Assembly (NCBI GenBank): GCA_028583415.1
Contig: CM053269.1
Span: 26,217,477-26,281,476 of the forward strand
Direction of reading: 5' to 3'
DNA: 64,000 nt
From: Protea cynaroides
Lineage: Eukaryota; Streptophyta; Magnoliopsida; Proteales; Proteaceae
Part shown: positions 21,345 through 31,936 of the stretch, piece by piece
Numbering within the stretch: the first letter of the stretch is position 1
Layout: each line of letters begins with the position of its first letter
Program-made: the position numbers and the translations under genes
Notes under the pieces: generated by a model
Told to the model about the DNA's origin: nothing
The model's input: only the letters and a program-made list of their open reading frames with translations
Databases searched by the model: none

Positions 21345-23578
21345 TGTCACACCTCAATTCTGAACCAACCAGAATGGTGTGAGTAAATCATCATGGAACC
21401 AACGGTTCACACCAGGATCTCATATAGGCCGTATCCACTCATACAAACCATTGCACATAACCACAATCAGAATATAATAAATACAGCGAAAGTCTTTAAA
21501 TTAAATGAACTGAGAATCTATTGATAAATGTAAATAAAATATCCAATTATTCAAATTCAAACATAAAATATAATATCATTACATCTCTTTAATCCAACCG
21601 AAAATAATGAAAATAAATAAAAATCCAATCAAAGGTACACGCAGAAAGGGCACTCGCATGAAGCGTCATGCTCGTCCTCTCCTGCCTGTACACCCAAAGC
21701 AGCAACATCACCATACGCCGGAGGATTCACATAGTCGTCCACTGTGTAACCTGCATCAACATCTAAAAACATGTATATATACAAAGGGTGAGCTCACAAC
21801 TTAGCTCAGTAAGACAATCAAACAGTTTCACAATATTATGCATGAGTAACAATCATTTTATGCTGTGGTCTGGTTTAAGTTTGCAATGTGCTATAGAAAG
21901 GTTTGGTGGCCCCCGCACCTCTATACACGAGTGTGTGGCACCTCATGGATCACACCCCCATTGGCCCACATGCACCCATCATGGAATAGAGATAGAGCTA
22001 AGATATCCCCGTACCTCCCCTGATGCTCTACCCATACCAATACCTAAGCCCCTACTGGCCAGGGTTTGCAAACTGGGCTCGCAACTAACCAATCCTATAT
22101 GTCATCAATGTATGCTCTATCCCAGCACAGTCGTCTACGGCATAGAGATAGAGCTAAGGCATCCCCGTACCTCCCTTGATACCCTATCCGCAATTAACCC
22201 ACTAGGATAGAACAATACGCAGGTAGACCCTATCCCAACATAACTCCCTACGACATAGAGATAGAGCTAAAGCATCGTGGACAAGCCAACGTCGATCTCG
22301 GAGACCACAGTGCCACATAACCATGGCTATGCCAACATCAACATCAGAGACCACCGTACCACGATCTTCCTCTGATGCCCCACCCGTACCAAGCATGTCA
22401 AGATAGAATACTACAAAAAGTGTCAGTGTGAGGAATGATCACAGGCTCCATGCCCCACTCCACACACTCACGAAAACAATCACATGCCTAATAATCACAT
22501 CTTATCAATGTATGAACAATAATAATAACTGAAAGTAAATAATGGCATGTGAATATGCACAAACATCACATCATATATATTCAGGTGATTAACAAAGATT
22601 TACTGTCCATTAATTATTAGGTTTAGGTCAGATTCCCTTACCTGACGCTCGTTTGATAGCTTGCTCCACGTCATAAAATCCAAACGTGCTATCACAAAGT
22701 CCTACATAATATTAGGGTTTCATTAGAATAGTTTTCTTAGGGTTTCATGTTGGTCGAAAACCAACAAAGTCCAAAACCAGCCTTTCAGAGCTGACCGGTC
22801 GCAACATACTGGTTGCAGCTCTGTGAGCAAACTAGCAACCGGTATGGTCGATCGGTATGTCTCCGGAGACCATACACTTGGTTTTTCGACTGTCGTCGAT
22901 CGATTTCCTTGGATTTTCAGGGTTTCTCCTATCCATTCTAAGTTTTTTCTTTGAGTTAGAGTTATCCCCAACTCATTCAACTCTTATTTCAATGAATATC
23001 ATCTCGGAACTCGAATCTAAGGTTTGACGACAACTTAGGGTTTTAAGGTCCAGCTAGGGTTTTAGATCAATACTTACTTTACATGGTATTGATTCACCCC
23101 TATAACTATCATAGGGTAAGAAGAATGATTAAAACACTTACCGTTGACTGGCGTAACGTGAGCGTCGTCGAACGATAATGGCGGCACCTTCTTCTTCTTC
23201 CTAGCTTCCTCTCCTTTCCAACCTCCTTCTCCTCTCTAGGGTTTGTGAGAGACAATGGAAAGGATTTGAGGAAGTTTAAGGGTGTATTTATAGGCTAAAA
23301 TTAGGGTTTAGTAACCTATTAAGATTAGGAAGGTTCAGGCATTAGGGTTTAGGAAAATGGGACCCACAGAGATCCAATTCCGGATCTCCGTAGTCAGCTG
23401 CGCAGAGCTGACCGGTTGACCGGTACCAAGACCGGTACCATCGACCGGTCAACATAAAATCATGTTGATTTGATCGTCTTTGGTCCGATTCTGTACCTGT
23501 TTGTCATCCGCTTGTCCCGTCTGGCCCGGTGATGATCGGAAGACCTGCTACGACACAAAACCAAAATTTAGACTTACA
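21345..23578 (-). mobile_element. Solo LTR, type D, inside the LINE
   Basis: 2,234 bp from tgtcacacc to acttaca with perfect 5-bp target duplications ctcta (21340-21344 and 23579-23583); LINE sequence resumes on both sides. Clusters of accggt/ggtcga palindromes lie at 22780-22910 and 23405-23455, on either side of a TATA-like tataaatacac near 23285-23295 (minus). A leader donor-like site, acg/gtaagtg, lies near 23140 (minus). It is closest in sequence to the LTR of element D. Confidence 0.93.
21629..21764 (-). CDS. LTR-internal conserved peptide (type D solo LTR)
   Basis: After tttttag the minus strand codes VDAGYTVDDYVNPPAYGDV then HDASCECPFCVY and a stop at 21629. Same length, no gaps, relative to the type-A peptide, while the nucleotides differ widely. 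Confidence 0.5.
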
Positions 23579-24039
23579 CTCTATACATACTTATGATCTT
23601 CCAAACTTCTATTAAGACCTCATCTGGGTCTGGTGCTTTGCCTACATTCATCATCCTTAAAGCTTCTTTTATTTTTGTTACCCTAATTTTGTGTATATAT
23701 CTATGACTTGTGGTGTCATGGTGGATAATGTAGCAACTGAGACACCATTATTCGAAATGTCACCGTTTAGTAGGTTGTAGAAATAACCATTATATTTCTC
23801 TTTAATGCCTTCATTCCTTACTAGAACTTTACTATCTGTAATTTTAATACATCTAATATGATCTAAATCACTATTATTCTTTTCCCTCATCTTAGTTATG
23901 TTATAGATAATTTTTTTTTTCTTTCATTTGTGGTCAAATTGTTATAAAGATCTTCATATTTCTTTGTCCTTATTTTTTTATAATTTTTTTTGCATCATTT
24001 CTGGCAAGTCTATATGTTTTTAGATCCTCTATATCCTTA

Positions 24040-24180
24040 GGCTCTCTTTGGTATACATTATAGAACTAATTATATAATTCATTATGACATGTAATTGTTT
24101 GGTATGATTTATGGTACTTATTTATATTTATATTTATAAATTATTTAAAATAAATATTTTATGAGAATAAATTATGAATC
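24040..24180. repeat. A+T-rich repeat, left copy
   Basis: ggctctctttggtatacatt...tttatggtacttatttatat is repeated with changes at 24888-24990 (ggctttcttgggtatgcatt...). The two direct copies flank the hAT-type element. Confidence 0.6.
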
Positions 24181-24188
24181 ATGAATAC

Positions 24189-24867
24189 TAAGAGTGTCAA
24201 AACTGGGTCCGGCCCGGTAGCACGAACTGAGCCAGCCCAATATAACCCGAACCCAGCCTGGACCGAGTCTTAATGGACAGGTTTTGGTCTGAGCTTGTAA
24301 ATCCCGACACCGTTTCAACCCAAACCCAAACCAAACCGGACCGGTCCGTTAAGAAATCGAAATTAGGCCAAATCGATAAAACCCAACCCGAACACCGGTG
24401 AGGTCCGTTCGGACCCAATTTCTTAATTTTAATGGTTTTAAATTTTAATAGATTGTGTTACACTATTAGAGTTCACTTCATGATCTAGAAAATTATGTGA
24501 ATCTATAGTTGAAAAGATTATGTTAATTGTTATAGTTTATTAAATTATATACATATGGAAGGAATAATAGTAATTTTATAGATAGAAATAATAAAATATG
24601 CTATATAGTTTACATGTAAAAGGGGCCCGATAAACCCGATACGTCCGATCCGGACCAAACCAACCCGAAATCACCTCAATAAACCCAGCCCGATAACAAA
24701 CCGACACCGGACCAACCCGTTAGTTATTGTGTCCAGCGCAGCCCACCCCAGCCCGAACTCTTAATGGACATGTTTTGGGCTGGACTTCTAAAACCCGATC
24801 CCGATTCAACCCGGACCGAAACCAACCCGGACCGAAACCAACCCAGACTGATCTGTTGACACCCTTA
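24189..24867. mobile_element. Non-autonomous hAT-type element, 679 bp
   Basis: Ends taagagtgtcaa and ttgacaccctta are 12-bp inverted repeats with one mismatch. Flanking atgaatac at 24181-24188 and 24868-24875 is a perfect 8-bp target duplication, the hAT signature. The ends are C/A-rich (cccgaacc-like) and the centre A+T-rich, with no transposase. Confidence 0.9.
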
Positions 24868-24875
24868 ATGAATAC

Positions 24876-25254
24876 TAACAATTTAAGGCTTTCTTGGGTA
24901 TGCATTATAGAATTAAGTATATAATACATTATAACATATTTAGTTGTTTGATATGTTTTATGGTACTTATTTATATTTAAAAATAAATTAATAAAATCTA
25001 AAATCTACAAATAGATTAGAAGGTTTTTATTATTATTATGATAATCTATTATTATTTTTTTTGTCTAATAGTATTAAACGATCATTATTTATGACTCATA
25101 ATTTATTTTTATAAATAATTTATTATAAATAATTCGTAAATATAAATATAAATTATACTGAAAACAATTTAATATCATGATGAATAGTTTTTACAAAATC
25201 AGATGATAAGGAATTAATTATGGATATGTTTTGGAGTTTTTTTTTTAAAAATTA
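24876..25254. other. A+T-rich non-coding stretch
   Basis: Contains the right copy (24888-24990) of the repeat at 24040-24180; nothing else recognised. Confidence 0.6.
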
Positions 25255-25394
25255 AATTCTTTTTTTTTTTTTTTTATTTTTTTTTTATTTTAAAAAAAAA
25301 AAAAAAAATAAAATGAAAAAAAAATAAAAATTTTTTTTTAATTATTTTTTTTTATAATTTAATATTTAAATTTATAGGAAATGGTTAATTTTTT

Positions 25395-25427
<33 letters not shown>

Positions 25428-25724
25428 GTGGGGGGGGGGGGGTTTGGGGGGGGGTTTTGAAGGAAGGGGGGGGGGGGGGGGGGGTTTGGGTTGGGGGGTT
25501 GTGGGGGGTTTTTTTTTTTTTTTTGTGGTATGGGGGGGGGTTTTATTTGTGTTTGGTTTTGGTGGGGGGGGGGGGGGGTGGGGGATTTTTTTTGGGGGTG
25601 GGGGGGGGGGGGTGGGGGGGGTTGTTTTTTTTTTTGTTGTTTTTTTTTGTTTTTGTGTTTTTGTTTTGTTGGGTGTGGGTGTTTGTTTTTGGGGTTGGGA
25701 TTTTGTGGTGGGTTTGGGGGGGGG

Positions 25725-25762
<38 letters not shown>

Positions 25763-26175
25763 GAAATGGTGGGGGTTGGTTTTTGGGGGTGGGTGGGGTG
25801 GGGTTTGTTTTGTGGTTTATTGTTGTTGTTGTTTGTTTTTTTTTTTTTTTTTTTTGGTGTTTTTTTTTTAGTTTTTTTTTTGGGGTGTGGGGGGGGGGGG
25901 GGGTGGGGGGGGGGGGGGGGGGGGTGGTGGGGTGTGGGTGGTGGTGGGGGGTGGTTGGGGGGGGGGGTGGTGGGGGGGGGTTTTTTGGGGGGGTTTTGTT
26001 TGGGGAGGGGTTGTTTTTTTGTGTTTTTTTTTTTTTAAAAATTTTTTTTTTTTTTTTAAAATTTTTTTTTTTTTTTTTTTTAATTTTTTTTTTTATTTTT
26101 TTTTTTAAATTAAAAAATTTTTTAAAAAATTATATTTTTTTTTTTTTAATAAATTTAATTTTTATTTTTTTTTAG
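25255..26175. repeat. Extreme T/G homopolymer tract, probable artefact
   Basis: About 900 bases almost entirely of T and G runs (then T/A), with virtually no C. ORFs here are only poly-Gly/Phe/Val. This fits low-quality base calling over a poly-T/poly-G run or a failed assembly join better than biology. Confidence 0.75.
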
Positions 26176-28480
26176 TGCTCTCTAGGCAGATAAGGACGCA
26201 AACCACAAAAGCTTCACCAGATATACACGTATGCAAAAACTTTTTTTTTTTTTTGGGTAGAAATATGCAACCACTTTGACGAAAACAGAAAAACCCGTCG
26301 ACGTCGACGGTCTAATGATGAGAAATATAATTATTGGAAGACATAACTTGTCACAACCGACACGTCACTTTGGCTGCTAAGAACCGCCTTCAAATTAGAT
26401 TCGAATTCCATTTTTAGCCCTTACATTTTCTAAAATACCATACTACCCTGCTGGAAAAATTCATTGCCAATGAGAACTAACAGAGAAGGAGTGTGTTCAT
26501 TGTTGACGTTAAAAAAGAGCCTTCCAAGTCTGATAATCCACACACAGGACCGGACCCGGCTGGAATATTTTGTAAGCCTACGATTTGAGATCTCAAGATC
26601 TCAACAAAACTGTGTTTAGATTGAATAATGTGATCAAGAGGATTTTTGTTAAGAACAACTTACAAGGTGGAGCCCATCATTTTAATAGCTTTACACAACT
26701 TTCTAAAAAGTGATCATATCATATCTAAGACTAGATGTTTATAAAAATAATAATAATAATAATAATAAAAATAAAATAAAATAAAATAAAATCTAAGATT
26801 AGATCAGTTCTTTTTATTTATAAAGAAAATATTTTTATCTTACTTAGTAGCCATGGATGATTGACACGTGGTAACCATAACCGTTGGATGGTTGACACCA
26901 ATATGAATTATTATTATTTTTTTTTTTGAAAAAAAGAGTTGGATTTGATTGGATCAACCAATCCCGTTATAGATCTGATATCCTCGGTGATCCTTGAAAA
27001 CAGTGAATTTAGTATCGGATTGGTATCGGGAACTGTCAAAACTGACACGAATTAGACTATTGGATTCCAATTACTAAATCCATGTAGCATGAATGAAAGC
27101 ACCCATGTGGTACCAATCCATCGACTGTTAGTAAATTTACATCCAAGGACATACTATCGACACTTTCGATCACTTCCAACTTGACAAATTTGACAAAAAG
27201 GGACGGGTTTTTGGGGGGGGCCCCAAAGCGCCCGGGGTTTCCCCCCTTTCTCTTCAGGTGGTTCCAAGTATTCTTCATCTTTATCCTCAGGTGGTGGGTT
27301 CCACACCCTATGGACAATGATGGGTTGGCAAAGAAGAATCAGCTTTCCCTTTGATCATTTGATTTGTATCTTTCCATGGCGCCACTATAGAATAGGCCAA
27401 TTTGGATAATAGCGTCCATTTGGAAAATTATTTTGAACAATGTATTTTTGTATTCGTTCCAAAGGGACTAATAGCATAATTGACTCTCTAATTATGAGGG
27501 TCCTACGTCAATCTGAATATAGTCCATTTATAAAAAATAAAAAGAAAAAAAGAAAAAAAAAAGGGTGTAAATTGAGGTGATACTGGGTAATTAGTTTCGG
27601 TTTCGATCGATTCTTATCCATTTACGTCATCCCCAGAACTAACCTAATAAATTAATCGGTTCCAAACCTAATAGCCAGCCTTGATTATCATGGATGTACC
27701 AGTTCTAGTTCCTATATGCTTCCAATACTATCGCTGCGATTCGGATAACCTGCAATCACAAAGAATAGACACAGAAATTGGACAACTAAGCCCCGGATAG
27801 ACTCTGATGTCTACGTCAGATTTTCAATTGTCAACCAAGAATTACCAATTAGGGGGGGGGGGGGGGGGGGGGGTCAATAATAAGGTGACACGTGTCACTA
27901 TACGAGTGGTCATATGACCGTGATGATCGGCGTCGGTTTTTTCGGGGGGGGGGGCTCCCGGGGGCCCCTGGGCGCCTTGGGCTCTAGGACTCCGGCCGAA
28001 AACGTAACCCAGGAGGAATTATACCTTGTCCCGCATGGACTGTGCCTCCGCCTAGGAGATGTATCCGAATAGAATTATTACTCCGAGCAGGAAAGGCCGA
28101 GCACCATTTTATTAAGCCAAGTCGGCCTTGGTGATTTTGGGTGCCACGTGTAAGATTTCCATTGAGTGATGCTTTTCCCCCATAACACTATCTAAATTTC
28201 AAAATTTTTTATCTAAAGATCAATTCTTAAGTATATAAATAATCAAAAACTCTTTCTATATATATATCCTTTCATCAAACACCACTATGCATTTTTACCA
28301 AAAAAGACACCCCCATGCGTAAAAAAAAAAAAAAAGGGGGGGGGATATAGGCATAGAGAGAAGCATTGCATTTAGTAAAATTGTTGGGAGGTCATTCCTA
28401 CTCTAAAATATTTCATTTCAGTTAAGATCAATTAAGCCTGAACTTTCTTTAGATGTTGTTTACTTGTTTTTTCTTGCCTT
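26176..28480. other. Non-coding stretch with suspicious G/C runs
   Basis: Contains (AATAA)-type repeats at 26745-26790, poly-G at 27853-27872, and odd blocks at 27205-27245 and 27943-27980 (long ggg...cccc strings) that look like base-call damage. A text like attagtttcggtttcgatcg at 27590 resembles a plant MITE arm. No supported gene. Confidence 0.55.
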
Positions 28481-28489
28481 GCTATGTTG

Positions 28490-28589
28490 TCTCTTTTTTT
28501 TTTTTTTTTTTTTTTTCCCCAAGGGGGGGGGTTAAATTAAAGGAAAAAAAGTTTTTGGGGGTTTTTTTATAAAAGGAAGGATAAATTAA

Positions 28590-28634
<45 letters not shown>

Positions 28635-28760
28635 TGTTTTTTTTGCCTTTTTTTTCCCCGGGGGGGAGGGGGGAAATATAAGGAGGGAAAAGGGGGGGGG
28701 GGGAACCCAAAAGGAAAGGGAAAAAAAGGAGGGGAAGGGGGGGGAAGAACAAGGTGTTTG
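28490..28760. repeat. Second T/G/A homopolymer block, probable artefact
   Basis: Runs of T, G and A including ~41 consecutive G (28591-28631). ORFs are poly-Pro/Lys. Same character as 25255-26175. Confidence 0.7.
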
Positions 28761-29133
28761 TGGGGGGACCAATTAAGAGACCTATTCCGAAACCAAGCCA
28801 TTCCCAGTAAGGCATTGATTCTAAAATTGGCATAATAACTGATTCCATCTGGTTGCAATTTCAATCCTAGAATTACAACACTACACCAATATTATTCTTA
28901 TAAAGTTTTTCTTACGTTTAACATTTTATATGTAAATTATTTTTCAATACCTATTTTCTGTTTTCTCTTTTGTTGCTTTTCTATGCTGGTCATTATGGGA
29001 ATAGCGTAATAAACTCTATTTTGAGCGTAAGAATTCCTCGCCCATGGAGGTAATTAGACAAGCAGAAAGGGCCTTCTCTGAATATTGTCAAGTGACAAAG
29101 TAGGTATGATGGAAACCTCTCTTATGTAGTTGA

Positions 29134-29236
29134 GGCCAAATAATAATGTTAAATGGTCTCTACCTATACCAGGCATTTTGAATGTCAATATAGATGCTAC
29201 TTTGTGTGCAGATCCTCACAGCAGTGATATGGGCTA
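29134..29236 (+). pseudogene. RNase H-like fragment cut by element B
   Basis: One plus-strand frame reads NNVKWSLPIPGILNVNIDAT, which matches the start of the plant RNase H (RVT_3) domain (KW..P..G..K.N.DA). It stops where LTR B begins at 29237. Probably the end of an L1-type LINE or a related host pseudogene. Confidence 0.5.
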
Positions 29237-29592
29237 TGTAAGACCCACACTTCGGAAATCTGGTCTAATCTATGTTTCGTGTTGTGACAAGTCTTCCAAT
29301 CATAACTAGACCACAAGACGAGACAGGGTGACGAACCACATACTTTAGGTACAAAAACAAGCATTTTAGACCAATTTTATACATACCGGTCTGACATACA
29401 GGCTAGCCTCTAAGTGTTAGACCGGCTGGACTCTAAGTCAGACCGGTATGTCCAACCGATATGTTTGTGGGAGTGGTGACGGACTCCAGTAGGTCCCACA
29501 CTTCAAATCTGAATCTTAGAGATCTTTTGGATGTAGGAGACCTTCCTAAAATGGTCTCTCACTCTATAAATACGTCTTCCCTAACCCTTAGA
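29237..29592 (+). repeat. LTR of element B, U3 part
   Basis: Starts tgtaagacccacac. Contains an ataccggtctgac / tcagaccggtat dyad cluster at 29385-29462. Continues at 43008 after element A. Confidence 0.85.
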
Positions 29593-31921
29593 TGTCACAC
29601 CCCAATTCTGGTCTAACCAGAATGGTGTGATGAACTGCCAATAAATCAACGGTTCACCTAAGATCTCGTATAGGTCGTACCCACCATATCAAATCAAACA
29701 CACATTCCACATTAATAATCAGAGGTAATAAACAAATAAGTAAAAGTTTTACAGATAATGAACTGAGAGTCTAACAGTAATAAATATGTATTTAATTTAA
29801 TTATCTCCAAACCACAAGACATAAAAATAAATACTCAATTACATATTTGATGTTCAAATTATAACTAAACTTAAGCAAAAACACATTGGTTGCACTCGCA
29901 TGATAAATCATGCGCATCTTCTTTAGCTTCTATGTCCATAGGAGCAACGTGTCCATACTTCGGCGCATTCATATATTCTTCAACGGTAGGACCTGCATCA
30001 TCAACTAAAAATATTCGACGTCGAAAGGGTGAGCACACATCACGGCTCAGTGAACAAACAAAATAATACAACAAACATATGCATGCATTCAATTCATATC
30101 TTTGGTCTGGTTTATAAGTTTGCAATATGCTATAGAAAGGTTTGGTAGCCGCTGCACCTCTATACACGAGTGTGTGAATTGGCCCAATGGATCAAACACC
30201 ATTTTTGTCCCACATGCACCCACTATGGAATAGAGATAGAGCTAAAGTGTCCGGATCAAACATCGCCAATACTTTTTCTGATGCCCTACCCATACCAATA
30301 TGTAAGCCCCTATTCGCGAGGACTTGCAAACTGGGCTCGCAACAAACCAATCCTAATGCCAAACAGTGTATCCAAGGTCTCACCCCAGCATCCCTCAATA
30401 CGTCCATAGAGATAGAGCTAAGGCCCCCTCTGACAGAGTCAGAGACCACACGGTCCGAGACCACCTCTCCTGATGCCCTACGAAGTAATAGTTCTGCTAA
30501 GGTAATGACGATACGACGATGTTAGTGGGCAAGACTTGAGTAGAGATAAAGCTAGAGTCTGGTGACGAGGTCGAAGACCATCATGCCACGTCCTCCCCCT
30601 GATGCTCCACTCGAATCCAACACACTAACCATACACATACATTCACATACCTATTCCTAGCAACATCATCATCATCATGTTATAAATAAACGGAATTAAA
30701 TATGCATGAACAGTAATAGCAGAAATATTGGATGACATGTGAGATGTACATTACAAGTATACAAGCATAGAATCAATCATGGCATTGGACTCAATAAAAA
30801 TAAACGGTTTGTTATTATCCAATTAGTTTAGGTCTTGTTCCCTTACCTGTTAGCAATACTCGATGTCCTTCCAAGCCTTGAAATTCTCTTTGAATTGATT
30901 TAACAACCTAAAAGTTATTTGAATTTAAGTTAGAGTTTATATGTGACATGTTATAGTAGTCAAAAATCAAAACAGAGCACTGATAGGTGTTTGATTAGTC
31001 CTATGATCTCATGCTGTATCGACCTTATTGTCTACTGTTGATACCCTACGGTCGCATATGGTGCAACCGTAGCTACAACCATATGATTTTTTGAAATCTT
31101 TTCGAATGCCTATGGTCGATCCTCTGGTCATACTGGTCATGCTATGGTCGACCGTAGCTGTGACCTTGAGATTTCTAGTCACAGTCTACATGAAATTCGA
31201 GTTCTTCCTCGGTCAATTCTTCTGTTCTTCAATGGGGTTTATTCTAAGGTCATCCTATGGCCATCATTAATAATTTCTTATCAACCCTAATCATCAAATT
31301 CACTCCTCATGGTTCTCCTTGGGATTTCTCAAGGAAATCACATAGATCTATTGCCTATCTTCCATAAAAGTCTTATTCCTTAGAGTTTACATCTTTAAAG
31401 ATTCGTTTCATACCTTGGCCTGTGATAGAGAGCCAATCTATTCTCAGTAAATTATTCTCCTTAGCTTTTTCTTCTTCTCCTTCTCTTCCTTTTCTTTCTC
31501 TAGGGTTTACTAATGTTCTAAAAGAGTCAAAAAGGGTTGAGGGATGTCCTTTATATAGAGTAAAACTCTCCATATAGAGTCCTCTTTCAATTAGGAAAGC
31601 AATCCCTTAATTTAGGAAAGTTTCCAAAATGCGAAGTCTGATCTGGGTTCTCACGGTTAATCATACGGTCGCATAAACCGTCTACCATAGGATCAAAATC
31701 ATCAACCTTGGGGTTCTGGATTTGAGATTTTGGTTTCCCTTCCTTATGGTCGACCATACCTACCCAGGCATGCGACCTTAGGTATGTTTTTAGTGTTTTT
31801 AACTCGATTCTCATACTTGGTTTGTGATCTACCTTCACACGCTCGGTCCACTTGGTCCAGGAATGATGGGAAGACCTGACACGACACGGTTATACCAAGT
31901 TAGTGGAGTGCGGGTCTTACA
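29593..31921 (-). repeat. 3' LTR of element A
   Basis: 2,329 bp. TATA box near 31550-31558 (minus, tatataaaggaca). Differs from its 5' partner by scattered, mostly transition changes. Confidence 0.93.
29871..30006 (-). CDS. LTR-internal conserved peptide (A, 3' LTR)
   Basis: Minus-strand frame: VDDAGPTVEEYMNAPKYGHV, then HDLSCECNQC and a stop at 29871. Open upstream to 30167, but conservation begins at the tttttag site near 30009. Confidence 0.5.
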
Positions 31922-31936
31922 ACTCCCCCCTCTTAT
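31922..31936 (-). promoter_or_regulatory. Polypurine tract of element A
   Basis: Minus strand aagaggggggagt directly before the 3' LTR start tgtaag; primes plus-strand DNA synthesis. Confidence 0.8.

Larger units (their letters stand above)
20010..24039 (-). mobile_element. RTE-type LINE remnant, 5'-truncated, split by a solo LTR
   Basis: The 3' end on the minus strand is ggaataaggctttg followed by (TTG)n (20010-20035), the hallmark tail of plant RTE LINEs. Inside are reverse-transcriptase pieces: 23600-23700 matches the 37980-38050 region of the second LINE (GKAP.PD), 23678-23890 gives DLDHIRCIKITDSKVLV, and 20583-20765 gives FFVDNIILEDETK and ELWRSTLKSK. The 5' end stops near 24039, corresponding to 37620 of the second copy. 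Stops and frameshifts are many; the FADD catalytic box reads FVDN. Confidence 0.85.

Noticed and set aside
25381..26175. Long open frames (264 and 193 codons) of Gly/Phe/Val
   Set aside because: They are translations of T and G homopolymers with no real composition; not proteins.
28482..28864. Proline/lysine-rich open frames on the minus strand
   Set aside because: By-product of the poly-G block, which itself looks like damaged sequence.
30170..30525. Plus-strand ORFs in the LTRs (also 21788-22210, 46807-47210 and 58721-59058)
   Set aside because: They lie opposite the LTR sense strand, cover the gagatagagcta repeats, and their protein reading is not conserved between subfamilies.
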